Below are positions 9,385-18,200 of a stretch of 64,000 nt of DNA, piece after piece (the stretch's first letter is position 1; every line of letters begins with the position of its first letter). The position numbers were made by a program, and so were the translations under genes. Source of the stretch: Chryseobacterium pennipullorum (GTDB lineage Bacteria > Bacteroidota > Bacteroidia > Flavobacteriales > Weeksellaceae). The stretch spans positions 1 through 64,000 of the forward strand of contig NZ_QNVV01000006.1 of NCBI RefSeq assembly GCF_003384725.1. The letters run 5' to 3'. The notes beneath the pieces were generated by a model. That model saw only the letters and a list, made by a program, of their open reading frames with translations, was not told the origin of the DNA and did no database searches.

Positions 9385-9414
9385 TATAAAAAAAGAAGCC
9401 ATTACAGCTTCTTT
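9385..9414 (-). terminator. Terminator of the NlpC/P60-like gene
   Basis: AAAGAAGC and GCTTCTTT form an 8-bp stem with a 7-nt loop; on the minus strand a T-run follows. Confidence 0.75.
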
Positions 9415-9515
9415 AATTATTGCAGTTCTAATTCAGGATCAGAAATCATGTAAGGAGGTTGGAAAGACATAAAGTTAATGAGAATCAACAGTACTTCTTT
9501 TTATCGTTTCCCGGC

Positions 9516-10187
9516 TTAAAGATCTCCTACCCTCTCCAGTTTATCAGAACCTGCCAGCCCGTTCGGATTACAGCCCGGCTCTCCTTCCGGAACCTGGATA
9601 TTTTTCTTATTGTAAAATTCTTCCCAGAATGTATTGGTTTTTCTTGTTTTAGGATCAATGAACGTCATCGGTTCAAGGATGAAAATATGATTTTTTCTGA
9701 AGGCTCTTTCTACAAAATCCGAACAGTAATAGGAATTTTCATCCAGAATATAATCGAAATTATAAGGCTTTCCCAGCATCGAATGGGCCTTTTGAATTGC
9801 ATCCGGAATGAATTTCCGATATTGAGGCTTTAAGCGGTAAACAACTACCCTCTGTCCTTCCACTTCCTGATCTTTAATAAATTCGTTCAGATTCTGCCTC
9901 TGAGCGCCCCCTTTGGGAGCAGCATGCAGCACATACCTGTCAGAACCGGCTACTTCAAGGATACCGATATGATCGAAAGAAGCAACTTCTTTTTTCTGGG
10001 TCACATTGTTAATAGCCCCTGAAAGTCCGGTCTCTTCCGCCGTGACAAAAAGCAGGTCACCATTCTGGAGATTGGCTGTATTCCTTTGTGAAAGACACTG
10101 AACCGATACAATGACCAGAAAAACCAGAAGCAGTGGAATGATTGTTTTTTTGAATTTTTTAGGAACTGGTATTTTTAATGCTGGCAT
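9516..10187 (-). CDS. YiiX/YebB-like NlpC/P60-family cysteine hydrolase
   Basis: A 223-residue protein with an N-terminal membrane segment (residues 14-31) and a permuted papain-like hydrolase domain. The typical motifs appear in permuted order: NGDLLF (42-47), FDHIGI with candidate catalytic His73, and YYCSDFVERAF with candidate nucleophile Cys155. Related enzymes act on amide or lipid bonds; whether this one cuts peptidoglycan or another substrate is unknown. It is exported or membrane-tethered in the periplasm. A divergently transcribed two-component system starts 98 bp away. Confidence 0.85.
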   Translation of the reverse strand: MPALKIPVPKKFKKTIIPLLLVFLVIVSVQCLSQRNTANLQNGDLLFVTAEETGLSGAINNVTQKKEVASFDHIGILEVAGSDRYVLHAAPKGGAQRQNLNEFIKDQEVEGQRVVVYRLKPQYRKFIPDAIQKAHSMLGKPYNFDYILDENSYYCSDFVERAFRKNHIFILEPMTFIDPKTRKTNTFWEEFYNKKNIQVPEGEPGCNPNGLAGSDKLERVGDL

Positions 10188-10227
10188 CTGATTTTTATTT
10201 CGATCAAAATTACAAAATAGAATTCAT

Positions 10228-10235
10228 TACATTTG
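10228..10235 (+). promoter_or_regulatory. -7 box (TACATTTG) of the two-component operon
   Basis: Matches TAnnTTTG, with a predicted start near 10241 and a 45-nt leader. No clear -33 TTG is seen. The 11-bp TTCTAA repeat found upstream of mgtC is absent here. Confidence 0.45.
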
Positions 10236-10285
10236 TGGGAATATAGAGCTATTTTCATCCAACAAAAACACTGAATACATCTTTT

Positions 10286-10984
10286 ATGCCTCATATTTTA
10301 CTTCTCGAAGATGACAAAAGACTCTCACGGCTTATCGGCAGAGGACTTCTGGAGCAGGATATGGACGTAAGCTTTGTCTATGACGGTGAAAAAGCAATGG
10401 AAATGGCATTATCCCAGGATTTTGACCTCATTATCACGGATATCATCGTTCCGTTGAAAAACGGTCTTGATTTTTGCAGGGAAATAAAGGCTTTAAAGCC
10501 CAACACGCCTGTCATCATGCTTACCGCACTGGGAACTACGGATGATAAGCTTGATGGCTTCGATTCCGGGGCGGATGACTATCTCACCAAACCGTTTGAA
10601 ATGCGTGAACTGATCGCCCGCGCTAAGGTCCTGATGAAAAGATTTTCGCTCCAGGCCCATACGGATCAGGTCCTGCGTTACGAACAGATAGAAATGGACC
10701 TTAAGTTGAAATCAGTCAGCAGAAATGGCATTTCCATTAAACTCACTCCAAAAGAGTTTAATCTCATGAAGTATATGCTGGAAAATCCGGAAAGGGTTTT
10801 ATCCCGTTCTGAAATTGCAGAAAATGTATGGGAAACCCATTTTGATACAGGCACCAATTTTATTGATGTCTACATCAATTACATCAGAAAAAAAATAGAC
10901 CGGGATTTTGATAATAAGCTGATTCACACAAAAGCAGGAATGGGGTTTATTTTAAAGAGAGGATACGAAGAACAGCAGCAATAA
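10286..10984 (+). CDS. OmpR-family response regulator
   Basis: A 232-residue DNA-binding regulator. The receiver domain (1-118) has the acidic pocket Glu8-Asp9-Asp10, phosphoacceptor Asp52 in TDIIVP, and Lys102 in DYLTKPF. The C-terminal winged helix (about 130-228) has the OmpR/PhoB pattern LTPKEFNLMKYMLENP and ends with INYIRKKID...GMGFILKRG. Such regulators bind hexamer direct repeats with 11-bp period as dimers. The partner histidine kinase gene follows after 9 bp. A set of four 11-bp-spaced hexamers 2.4 kb downstream, before mgtC, is a plausible target; this link is inferred from position and geometry only. Confidence 0.95.
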   Translation: MPHILLLEDDKRLSRLIGRGLLEQDMDVSFVYDGEKAMEMALSQDFDLIITDIIVPLKNGLDFCREIKALKPNTPVIMLTALGTTDDKLDGFDSGADDYLTKPFEMRELIARAKVLMKRFSLQAHTDQVLRYEQIEMDLKLKSVSRNGISIKLTPKEFNLMKYMLENPERVLSRSEIAENVWETHFDTGTNFIDVYINYIRKKIDRDFDNKLIHTKAGMGFILKRGYEEQQQ

Positions 10985-10993
10985 GATTAAGAC

Positions 10994-12358
10994 ATGAAAG
11001 TCAGAACAAGGCTTACTTTACTGTTTACTTTTGTCACGGCGATGCTGATGGTTTCCTACGGTATTGCAGTGTATTATTCTTCGGTAGAAGCAAGGGAAAA
11101 TTCGTTTTATGCGCAGCTCAACAATGAAGCCGTCGCCAAAGCCAACCTTTTTTTTCAGAGCACCCTGAATGAAAAAGAAATGCACCGCCTTTACAAAAAC
11201 AATACGAAAACCATTAATGAGGTTCAGGTTGCCATCTATGATCAGGAGTTTAATCTGATCTATCATGACGATTCAAAAGTAGATTACGTAAAAGAAGATC
11301 CGAAAATGCTTTCCCGTATTTTAAAAAATAAAGAAATCAGCTTTTTTATTGATGATCTCCAGGCTGTAGGAACGGTGTATCCTCATGAAGGAAAGAACTA
11401 CCTCATCACAGCAGCAGGATACGACCAATATGGATATCGTTCGATCAATCACCTTCTCACCATCAGCATCATCGCGTTTATCAGCATCCTTATTCTTACC
11501 TATCTGGCCGGAATATTTCTTTCCAAAAAAGCACTGAGTCCGTTGAGTGCTATGGTAGACCAGATTAAAAAAATTACTGCCGGAAAACTTCAGCTCCGCC
11601 TGAAGGTATCAAAAGAAAAAGATGAACTTAATGAGCTGGCTCAGAATTTCAACGGAATGCTGGAACGGCTGGAAAATTCTTTTGATGCCCAAAAACATTT
11701 TGTATCCAATATTTCACATGAGCTGCGGACTCCCCTTTCAGCGATGATTACAGAGCTGGAACTGGCTTCTGAAAAAGAACAGACGCGGGAAGGATATCAA
11801 CAGACGATTCAATGCGCACTGGGTGACGCCCGTAATATGGTGAAACTTTCCAACAGCCTGATGGACCTTGCCAAAGCAAGCTACGACCCCAATGAAATCA
11901 GCTTTTCTGAAGTAAGGCTTGATGAAATACTCCTTGAATCTTATGCTACCATCACAAGGGAAAATCCGGATTATAAAGTGTCCGTGAACATCAATGATAC
12001 CTTGGAAGAGCACCAGCTTATCATGCAGGGCAATGAATACCTCCTGCAGGTTGCTTTTAACAACCTTATTGATAATGCGTGCAAATATTCGCCAGAACAC
12101 GTCTGTTCCATCGCAGTTGGCATCGATACCGAAGGACTTGTGATCAGTTTTACCAATTCCGGAATTGTTATTTCGAATGAAGATTTAAAGCATATTTTTG
12201 AGCCTTTCTACAGAAGTGAAAACTCTAAACAAGAAAAAGGATACGGAATCGGACTTTTCCTTACCGAGAAGATCATCCATCTCCATCATGCGTCCATTAT
12301 CGTTGTATCAGGAAATAACGAAACGGTTTTTACCGTATTATTCAACCATCAGGCTTAA
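10994..12358 (+). CDS. HAMP-domain sensor histidine kinase
   Basis: A 454-residue inner-membrane kinase paired with the upstream response regulator. Order of parts: transmembrane helix 8-28, periplasmic sensor loop of about 125 residues (29-152), transmembrane helix 154-176, HAMP 177-230, dimerisation and phosphoacceptor box FVSNISHELRTPLS with His242, then the HATPase domain with NLIDNACKYS (N box) and KGYGIGLFLTEKI (G box). The small periplasmic loop has no recognised metal motif; it carries many charged residues. The stop codon overlaps the end of the convergent EamA gene by 4 bp, leaving no room for a terminator between them. Confidence 0.95.
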   Translation: MKVRTRLTLLFTFVTAMLMVSYGIAVYYSSVEARENSFYAQLNNEAVAKANLFFQSTLNEKEMHRLYKNNTKTINEVQVAIYDQEFNLIYHDDSKVDYVKEDPKMLSRILKNKEISFFIDDLQAVGTVYPHEGKNYLITAAGYDQYGYRSINHLLTISIIAFISILILTYLAGIFLSKKALSPLSAMVDQIKKITAGKLQLRLKVSKEKDELNELAQNFNGMLERLENSFDAQKHFVSNISHELRTPLSAMITELELASEKEQTREGYQQTIQCALGDARNMVKLSNSLMDLAKASYDPNEISFSEVRLDEILLESYATITRENPDYKVSVNINDTLEEHQLIMQGNEYLLQVAFNNLIDNACKYSPEHVCSIAVGIDTEGLVISFTNSGIVISNEDLKHIFEPFYRSENSKQEKGYGIGLFLTEKIIHLHHASIIVVSGNNETVFTVLFNHQA

Positions 12359-13200
12359 TCTTTAACCGCTTTACTGAAAACTGTGGTTCCTATGCTGGCT
12401 GCAATAACGCACATAATAGAAACCCACTGCAAAAACGTTAATTGCTCTGCCAAAAACAATAATCCTGAAAGTGCAGCAAAGGCAGGTTCCAAGCTCATCA
12501 GAATACTAAAAGTCTTTGCCGGAAGCCTTTTCAGAGCAATCATTTCCAATGAAAACGGTAAAGCACTCGAAAGAATAGCGACACCAAGACCTTTGATAAA
12601 AATGGTTGGAGTAAGATTGAAGACCGCTCCATCCCATATGGTAAATGGAATAATCACCAGACTTGCAAAAAGCATCCCCGTAGTCACAGCGTCTTTTCCA
12701 TCCATGATTTTGGAAACCTTTCCACCCATTACGATATAGAGAGCCCAAAACATCCCTGCCAGGAAAGCCAGACCAAGTCCTACCAGGTCCACATGGTCAT
12801 TCTGCCAGGGAACAATAAGTAATATTCCCACACAAGCCAGCAGGGCCCATATCACGTCCAGTAATTTACGGGACAAAGCCAGGGCCAGAAACAGAGGTCC
12901 TGCAAATTCTACGGTCACTGCCAGCCCCAGAGGAATTCTTTGGATGGCCATATAAAAAATAAGATTCATCGCTGCCAATCCTACCCCATATATCGCACAG
13001 TATTTCCATTTCTGTTTTGTGAATTCCAAAAATTTAGGCCGATTGATCAACGTAAGCAGAACCGCCGAAAGCACAATTCTTAATGTAACAGTTCCAATGG
13101 CTCCTATAGCAGGGAAAAGCTGCTTCGCAATAGAAGCTCCACCCTGTACACAGATAATCGCTAAAAGTGTGGCGGCTACCGCTACATCTGATTTTTTCAT
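12355..13200 (-). CDS. EamA/DMT-family transporter, RhtA-like
   Basis: A 281-residue inner-membrane protein with about ten hydrophobic helices made of two EamA repeats. The N-terminus resembles RhtA-type threonine/homoserine exporters (GGASIAKQLFPAIGAIGTVTLR), and the second repeat has the LPFSLEMIALKRLPAKTFSILMSLEPAFAALSG pattern in which the SLEPA motif is typical. The substrate is probably an amino acid or related metabolite but cannot be fixed from sequence. It is convergent with, and overlaps by 4 bp, the histidine kinase gene. Confidence 0.88.
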   Translation of the reverse strand: MKKSDVAVAATLLAIICVQGGASIAKQLFPAIGAIGTVTLRIVLSAVLLTLINRPKFLEFTKQKWKYCAIYGVGLAAMNLIFYMAIQRIPLGLAVTVEFAGPLFLALALSRKLLDVIWALLACVGILLIVPWQNDHVDLVGLGLAFLAGMFWALYIVMGGKVSKIMDGKDAVTTGMLFASLVIIPFTIWDGAVFNLTPTIFIKGLGVAILSSALPFSLEMIALKRLPAKTFSILMSLEPAFAALSGLLFLAEQLTFLQWVSIMCVIAASIGTTVFSKAVKD

Positions 13201-13339
13201 TTCTAAAATTTATAATTCACCCTACAATATCAGTATGAAGTCTGGGAAATAAAAAAATCTTGTTTCCCTGCGATGAACTGCCGGAATCATACTGCAAAAG
13301 ACAGATCAAATGTATTGAAATTTTACCTTCCAAAAAACA

Positions 13340-13355
13340 CTATTGTTTGCAATAG
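13340..13355. promoter_or_regulatory. 6-4-6 inverted repeat between EamA and mgtC
   Basis: CTATTG-TTTG-CAATAG is a perfect dyad in the divergent region. Function unknown; it may be an operator for either gene. Confidence 0.3.
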
Positions 13356-13408
13356 GTCCTGCCCTCACCCTAAGATTCTTAAGCCATCATACCGTGAAGC
13401 ACCTTTCC

Positions 13409-13447
13409 TTCTAATAAAATTCTAATAACATTCTAAGGCTTTTCTAA
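13409..13447 (+). promoter_or_regulatory. Four TTCTAA hexamers at exact 11-bp spacing: response-regulator operator
   Basis: TTCTAA begins at 13409, 13420, 13431 and 13442, each separated by 5 bp. This one-helical-turn direct repeat is the geometry bound by OmpR/PhoP/PhoB-class dimers. Relative to the predicted start near 13484 the array spans about -75 to -37, the usual place for activation. The downstream -7 box lacks a -33 TTG, consistent with activator dependence. Confidence 0.7.
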
Positions 13448-13470
13448 CGGTAAAAAAAATACTTCATTTC

Positions 13471-13478
13471 TACTTTTG
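13471..13478 (+). promoter_or_regulatory. -7 box (TACTTTTG) of the mgtC-efflux operon
   Basis: Exact match to TAnnTTTG, 23 bp after the last TTCTAA repeat. Bases at the expected -33 position (around 13448-13452) are CGGTA, not TTG. The transcript would begin about 15 nt before the leader ORF. Confidence 0.65.
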
Positions 13479-13498
13479 CACAGTAAAAAATAAAGCAT

Positions 13499-13540
13499 AT
13501 GGACCCAGATCCTTCCCGTAGTTATCAACCAAAGCTTTAG
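13499..13540 (+). CDS. Predicted 13-residue leader peptide MDPDPSRSYQPKL (MgtL-like)
   Basis: An ATG preceded by the A-rich stretch AGTAAAAAATAAAGCAT, the usual flavobacterial initiation context, opens a 13-codon ORF ending TAG. It is the first ORF on the predicted mgtC transcript. Its start, Met-Asp-Pro-Asp-Pro, closely parallels Met-Glu-Pro-Asp-Pro of the enterobacterial mgtA leader peptide MgtL. There, alternating acidic and Pro residues destabilise the ribosome at low Mg2+ and switch on the downstream transport gene. The last codons (AAG CTT TAG) form the 5' arm of a hairpin before mgtC. I infer a translational Mg2+-sensing leader; only the ORF, its context and the position are directly seen. 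Confidence 0.6.
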   Translation: MDPDPSRSYQPKL

Positions 13541-13573
13541 TTGTACCGCTTTTCCCGTACAGCTGATAAGCTT
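13532..13573 (+). promoter_or_regulatory. Hairpin overlapping the leader-ORF stop, upstream of mgtC
   Basis: 13532-13546 pairs with 13557-13573 (AAGCTT with AAGCTT, then UAGUU with AGCUG including two G-U pairs, then GTAC with GTAC) with a 2-nt bulge and a 10-nt loop. An alternative pairing of TTATCA (13522-13527) with TGATAA (13564-13569) would exclude it. A ribosome at the end of the leader ORF would cover the left arm. The A-rich mgtC initiation region follows immediately. Confidence 0.5.
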
Positions 13574-13592
13574 CATCAAAACAGGAAAAGTT

Positions 13593-14078
13593 ATGAATAC
13601 ATTTGAATTTACCCTTCGTTTACTCACGGCATTCTGCCTCGGGGCCGGTATCGGTTTCGAAAGACAGTGGCGCAAAAAGAATGCGGGACTCCGAACCAAT
13701 ACTTTGGTCTGCATAGGCTCCGCTGCCTTTGTCCTGATTGCCATCAGAATTGGTGGTGATGCCGCCGGAAGAATCACCTCCTATATTGTAAGTGGCATAG
13801 GTTTTCTCGGTGGTGGGGTCATCATGAAAGACGGCCTTACCGTAAGAGGACTGAATACCGCTGCCACCTTATGGTGTTCCGCTGCCATAGGAGCATTATG
13901 TGCCCTCGGATATCCCATAGAAGCACTGATTACCGTCTTCTTCATTGTCTCCACGAATATATTTCTCCGGCCTGTACTCTCGTCCCGAAAAGACGCCCGG
14001 AGCCAAAAACTTGTCCGCAAGAAAAAAAGTGAAACAAAAACAAAATCAGCAATAGTACCCAATTTTTTTAGATCATGA
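13593..14078 (+). CDS. MgtC/SapB family membrane protein
   Basis: A 161-residue inner-membrane protein with the MgtC core: several hydrophobic helices, the motif GAGIGFERQWRKKNAGLRTNT, and SGIGFLGGGVIMKDG followed by VRGLNTAATLW. MgtC proteins support growth at low Mg2+ and modulate ATP synthase or phosphate uptake in some bacteria. It lacks the C-terminal ACT-like cytoplasmic domain of full-length MgtC and ends in a basic tail, as in the short SapB-like group. It is the first main gene of an operon: its TGA overlaps the ATG of the cusB-like gene (ATGA). The upstream region carries the 11-bp repeats and MDPDP leader described above. Confidence 0.9.
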   Translation: MNTFEFTLRLLTAFCLGAGIGFERQWRKKNAGLRTNTLVCIGSAAFVLIAIRIGGDAAGRITSYIVSGIGFLGGGVIMKDGLTVRGLNTAATLWCSAAIGALCALGYPIEALITVFFIVSTNIFLRPVLSSRKDARSQKLVRKKKSETKTKSAIVPNFFRS

Positions 14079-15172
14079 AAAAAATAATCTTATGCAGTAT
14101 TATCCTTTTTACAGTCTCCTGCAAAGACCCTATACCCCAACCCCCGAAAGAACAGGAAATAAAAGCGGAAGGAGATCAGGTAATCATCCCTGAAAGCAGC
14201 CCCGTTTTAAAAAAAATATCAACATTGCAGGTCAATAACCAGGAATACAATCACGACATTACCTCTGTAGGAACCATAGAAGCTATTCCTAATAATTATG
14301 CTGAAATAGCAAGCCCGTTTTCCGGGAGAGTGACAAAAGCATTCGTTACTATTGGTCAGAAGGTCAATGCCGGAAGTCCTCTTTTTGAAGTGCTTTCTTC
14401 CGGTTACCTGGATATACAGAAGGAATATTCTGATGCACTGAATGAAGCAGGACTGGCTGAAAAAAAATACAAACGCCAGCAGGACCTGGTAAAGCACGGA
14501 GTAGGAATCCAGAAGGAGCTGGAGGAAGCAGAAACAGAATTCAAAAACAAAAAAATATCATTATCCAATGCTTCTACTGCATTGAAAATATACAACAGCC
14601 AGGGTAAAAGCTCCGGAGGACTGATTGTAAGAGCTCCCATCCAGGGGGAAGTGATTTCAAATAAAATCGTCACGGGCCAATATCTCAGGGAAGACGCTGA
14701 ACCCGTGATGGTGGTTGCAGAATTATCAAAAGTTTGGATCTCCGGAGAAGTAAAGGAAAAGGACCTGCGGTTCATCAGGAACGGCGATCAGGTATCTGTA
14801 AAAGTAAGTACTTATCCGGACAGGGCAATTACCGGCAAGGTATATCACATCAATGACTGGGTAGATGAAGCAACACGAAGTATAAAAGTATTGATACAGT
14901 GTGACAACCCTGACAGAACATTAAAACCTGGCATGTTTGCCACCATTACGTATTCCACCGATTCTGAAAACACAATTATTATCCCGACCTCTGCATTAAT
15001 GCAAAAAGATGACCATCAGTATGTATGGCTTAAAACAGGAAAAAACCGCTTCACAAAAAGAGATATAACCACAGCTGAAGCCTCTGAAAAAACGGTAAAA
15101 GTTACTTCAGGTCTTACTACAGGTGATGAAATAATGACTACAGGAGGAATTTACCTGCTGGATGTAAAATAA
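14075..15172 (+). CDS. RND efflux periplasmic adaptor (CusB/CzcB family) lipoprotein
   Basis: A 365-residue membrane-fusion protein linking the RND pump to the outer-membrane channel. The lipobox LFTVSC (Cys16) predicts anchoring in the inner membrane. A split biotinyl-lipoyl domain is seen (SPFSGRVTKAFVTIGQKVNAG and later IVRAPIQGEVISNKIVTGQYL) around a coiled-coil hairpin (about 105-175), followed by beta-barrel and membrane-proximal domains. The Met-rich metal-binding segment of E. coli CusB is not evident, and no His-rich N-terminal tail is present, so the transported metal cannot be named. It is translationally coupled to mgtC and followed by the pump gene after 42 bp. Confidence 0.92.
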   Translation: MKKIILCSIILFTVSCKDPIPQPPKEQEIKAEGDQVIIPESSPVLKKISTLQVNNQEYNHDITSVGTIEAIPNNYAEIASPFSGRVTKAFVTIGQKVNAGSPLFEVLSSGYLDIQKEYSDALNEAGLAEKKYKRQQDLVKHGVGIQKELEEAETEFKNKKISLSNASTALKIYNSQGKSSGGLIVRAPIQGEVISNKIVTGQYLREDAEPVMVVAELSKVWISGEVKEKDLRFIRNGDQVSVKVSTYPDRAITGKVYHINDWVDEATRSIKVLIQCDNPDRTLKPGMFATITYSTDSENTIIIPTSALMQKDDHQYVWLKTGKNRFTKRDITTAEASEKTVKVTSGLTTGDEIMTTGGIYLLDVK

Positions 15173-15214
15173 ATGTCGAATGAGGGAGCAGCATGTTCCC
15201 GCTAAACTTAGCAT

Positions 15215-18200
15215 ATGAAAAAGTTATTAACCGTTTCTATTCAAAAAAAGTGGCTGATACTGGCCCTCTTTATATTATTAGGGTTTTTCGGATATTATTC
15301 ATGGACAAAACTTTCCGTCGAAGCATATCCGGATATTGCTGATACAACTTCACAGGTCGTTACCCAGGTACAGGGATTGGCAGCTGAAGAAGTGGAACAG
15401 CAGATCACCATCCCGCTCGAAAGAGCCCTTAACGGTATTCCGGGCATGCATGTCATGAGGAGTAAGAGTACCTTCGGACTCTCCATGATTACCATCGTTT
15501 TTGACGACGGAATAGATGATTACTGGGCAAGACAGCGCATTCAGGAAAGACTTGCTGAAGTTTCACTACCCTATGGGGCACAGCCGGGGCTGGATCCCTT
15601 GACCTCTCCTGTAGGGGAAATCTACAGGTATGTCATTGAAAGTGATAACCAAAGCTTACGGGAACTTACCGATCTTCAGAATTTCGTGATTATCCCCAGG
15701 ATAAAACAGGTTTCGGGAATTGCTGATGTTACCAATTTCGGGGGTATTACCACCCAGTTTCAGGTTGAGCTTGACCCCGGTAAACTTGAACAGTATGGAC
15801 TTTCTTTGGCTGAGGTTATTGAAACCATCAGTAAAAACAATGCCAGTGCAGGAGGAAGCATGCTTCCACGGGGGGATCTCGCTTATGTTGTTCGCGGAAT
15901 CGGGCTGATTAAAAATCTTGATGATCTTGGGAAAACCGTTGTCAAAACAGAAAAAGGAGTTCCTGTTTTCCTGAACGATATCGGAGCTTTAAAGTATGGA
16001 AATCTTGAACGCAAAGGAATCCTGGGGTTTACAGACCGGCAGAGAAATTACAATGAAAGCGTAGGCGGAATTGTTCTTTTGCTGAAAGGTCAAAACCCAT
16101 CACAGGTACTGACAGGAGTTCATGAGGCAGTAGAGGAACTCAATAAGAATATTCTGCCTGCCGGAGTACAGATCCACACGTATCTGGACAGAACCGACCT
16201 GGTAAAAACTACTTTAACTACGGTATCCCACACATTAACAGAAGGAATTGTACTGGTCATCATCATACTGATTGTCTTCCTGGGAAGCTGGAGAGGAGCT
16301 TTACTCACCGCTATTACAATTCCTTTTTCTCTTCTTATCGCCTTCATTCTCATGTATTTCACCAATATCCCGGCCAATCTCCTTTCTTTGGGCGCTATAG
16401 ATTTCGGGATTATTGTAGATGGATCTATTGTAATGCTGGAGGCTATTTTGAAGAAAAGAGAAGATCATCCGGATGAGGAACTTGAAGAAAAGACCATCAT
16501 TCAGAAAGCGGCTGAAATTGCCAAACCTATTTTCTTTTCAGGGGTTATAATTATCACCGCCTATCTTCCTCTGTTTGCCTTTGAAAGGGTGGAAAAAAAA
16601 CTGTTTACCCCTATGGCATTCACCGTAGGCTATGCATTGTTGGGAGCTTTAGCTGTAGCCCTGCTGCTGATCCCGGGACTGGCCTATATGATCTATAAAA
16701 AACCGAGAAAAATCTATCATAACAAATGGCTTGAAAAAGTAAGCACAGCTTACGGAAAGGGGATTGATAAGATAATGTCTGCCCCGCGAAAAATCTTTAT
16801 TCCCGTGGGAATAGTACTTCTGGGAGCTGGCATCCTGTCATATCACGTGGGCAAAGATTTCCTGCCGGAGCTTGATGAAGGATCTATCTGGCTGCAGGTA
16901 CAGCTCCCTCCAGGCATTTCTTTGAAAAAAGCACAGGAAATGAGTGATTCTCTACGCCTCAGAACAATTAAGCACTCCGAAGTAACCTATATTATGGTGC
17001 AGGCTGGCCGTAATGATGATGGTACCGATCCATGGACTGCTTCCCACTTTGAAGTCTCTGTAGGAATAAAGCCTTATAAAGAATGGCCGTCGGGAAAAAC
17101 AAAGGCAGACCTTATCCGGGAACTGGCAGAAGATTATAAAGGAATGCCCGGTTTCACGGTAGGATTCTCCCAACCTATGATCGATGGGGTAATGGATAAA
17201 ATATCCGGTGCACACAGTGAGCTGGTTGTCAAAATATATGGTGATGATTTCGCTGGAACCAGAAATGTTGCCGAAAATATACTCTCTCTACTCAAAAAAG
17301 TTCCGGGATCAGCAGATCTGGCGATTGATCAGGAGCCGCCTCTCCCCCAGCTGCAGATTATTGCGGACAGAAATAAAATCGCACAGTACGGGCTTAATGT
17401 CTCTGATGTCACTGACCTTATCGAAACAGCTCTCGGCGGAAAAGCAGTGTCCCAGATATTTATCGGTAACAAAGTCTACGACATTTCCTGCCGCTATGTG
17501 GAAAGCAGCCGGAATACACCTGAAAAAATCGGTAATCTGATGCTGGCTTCATCTTCAGGAGCAAAAATTCCGCTTTCCCAGATTGCTGCTGTGAAGCTCA
17601 GTACAGGAGAAAGTACCATCACCAGGGAAATGAACAAAAGACACCTTACCGTAAAACTGAATCTGCGGGGAAGAGATCTTACCTCGTTCCTCAGCGAAGC
17701 CCAGCAAAGCATTGAAAAAAATGTACGCTATGATCATGAGAAATACCAGATCAGATGGGGTGGCCAGTTTGAAAATAAAAACAGAGCTTACTCCAGGCTG
17801 GCCGTCATTGTCCCGTTAGCCCTGGCCATTATGTTCCTGTTGCTTTATGGAGCATTTGGTACTTTCAGACAGGCGATTGTATTGATGAGTATTATTCCCC
17901 TTGCTTTATTTGGTGGAATGCTGGCTCTTAATATCCGTGGAATGTCATTGAATGTCTCCTCTGCTGTAGGTTTTATCGCTTTATTCGGAGTAGCCATTCA
18001 GAATGGAGTGATCATGGTCTCCCACATCAACACCCTGCGGAAAAATGGAATTGACCTTAAAAATTCGGTTATGCAGGGCGCGAAAGACCGCTTCCGGCCT
18101 GTATTGATGACTGCCTCTGTTGCTATCATCGGACTTCTGCCGGCATCTTTGGCCACCGGAATTGGGTCGGATGTTCAGAGACCTTTGGCAACCGTCATTG

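Noticed and set aside
13301..13592. Known Mg2+ riboswitch (M-box or mgtA type) upstream of mgtC
   Set aside because: The leader is too short and lacks the conserved M-box cores; the short ORF plus hairpin is a better description.
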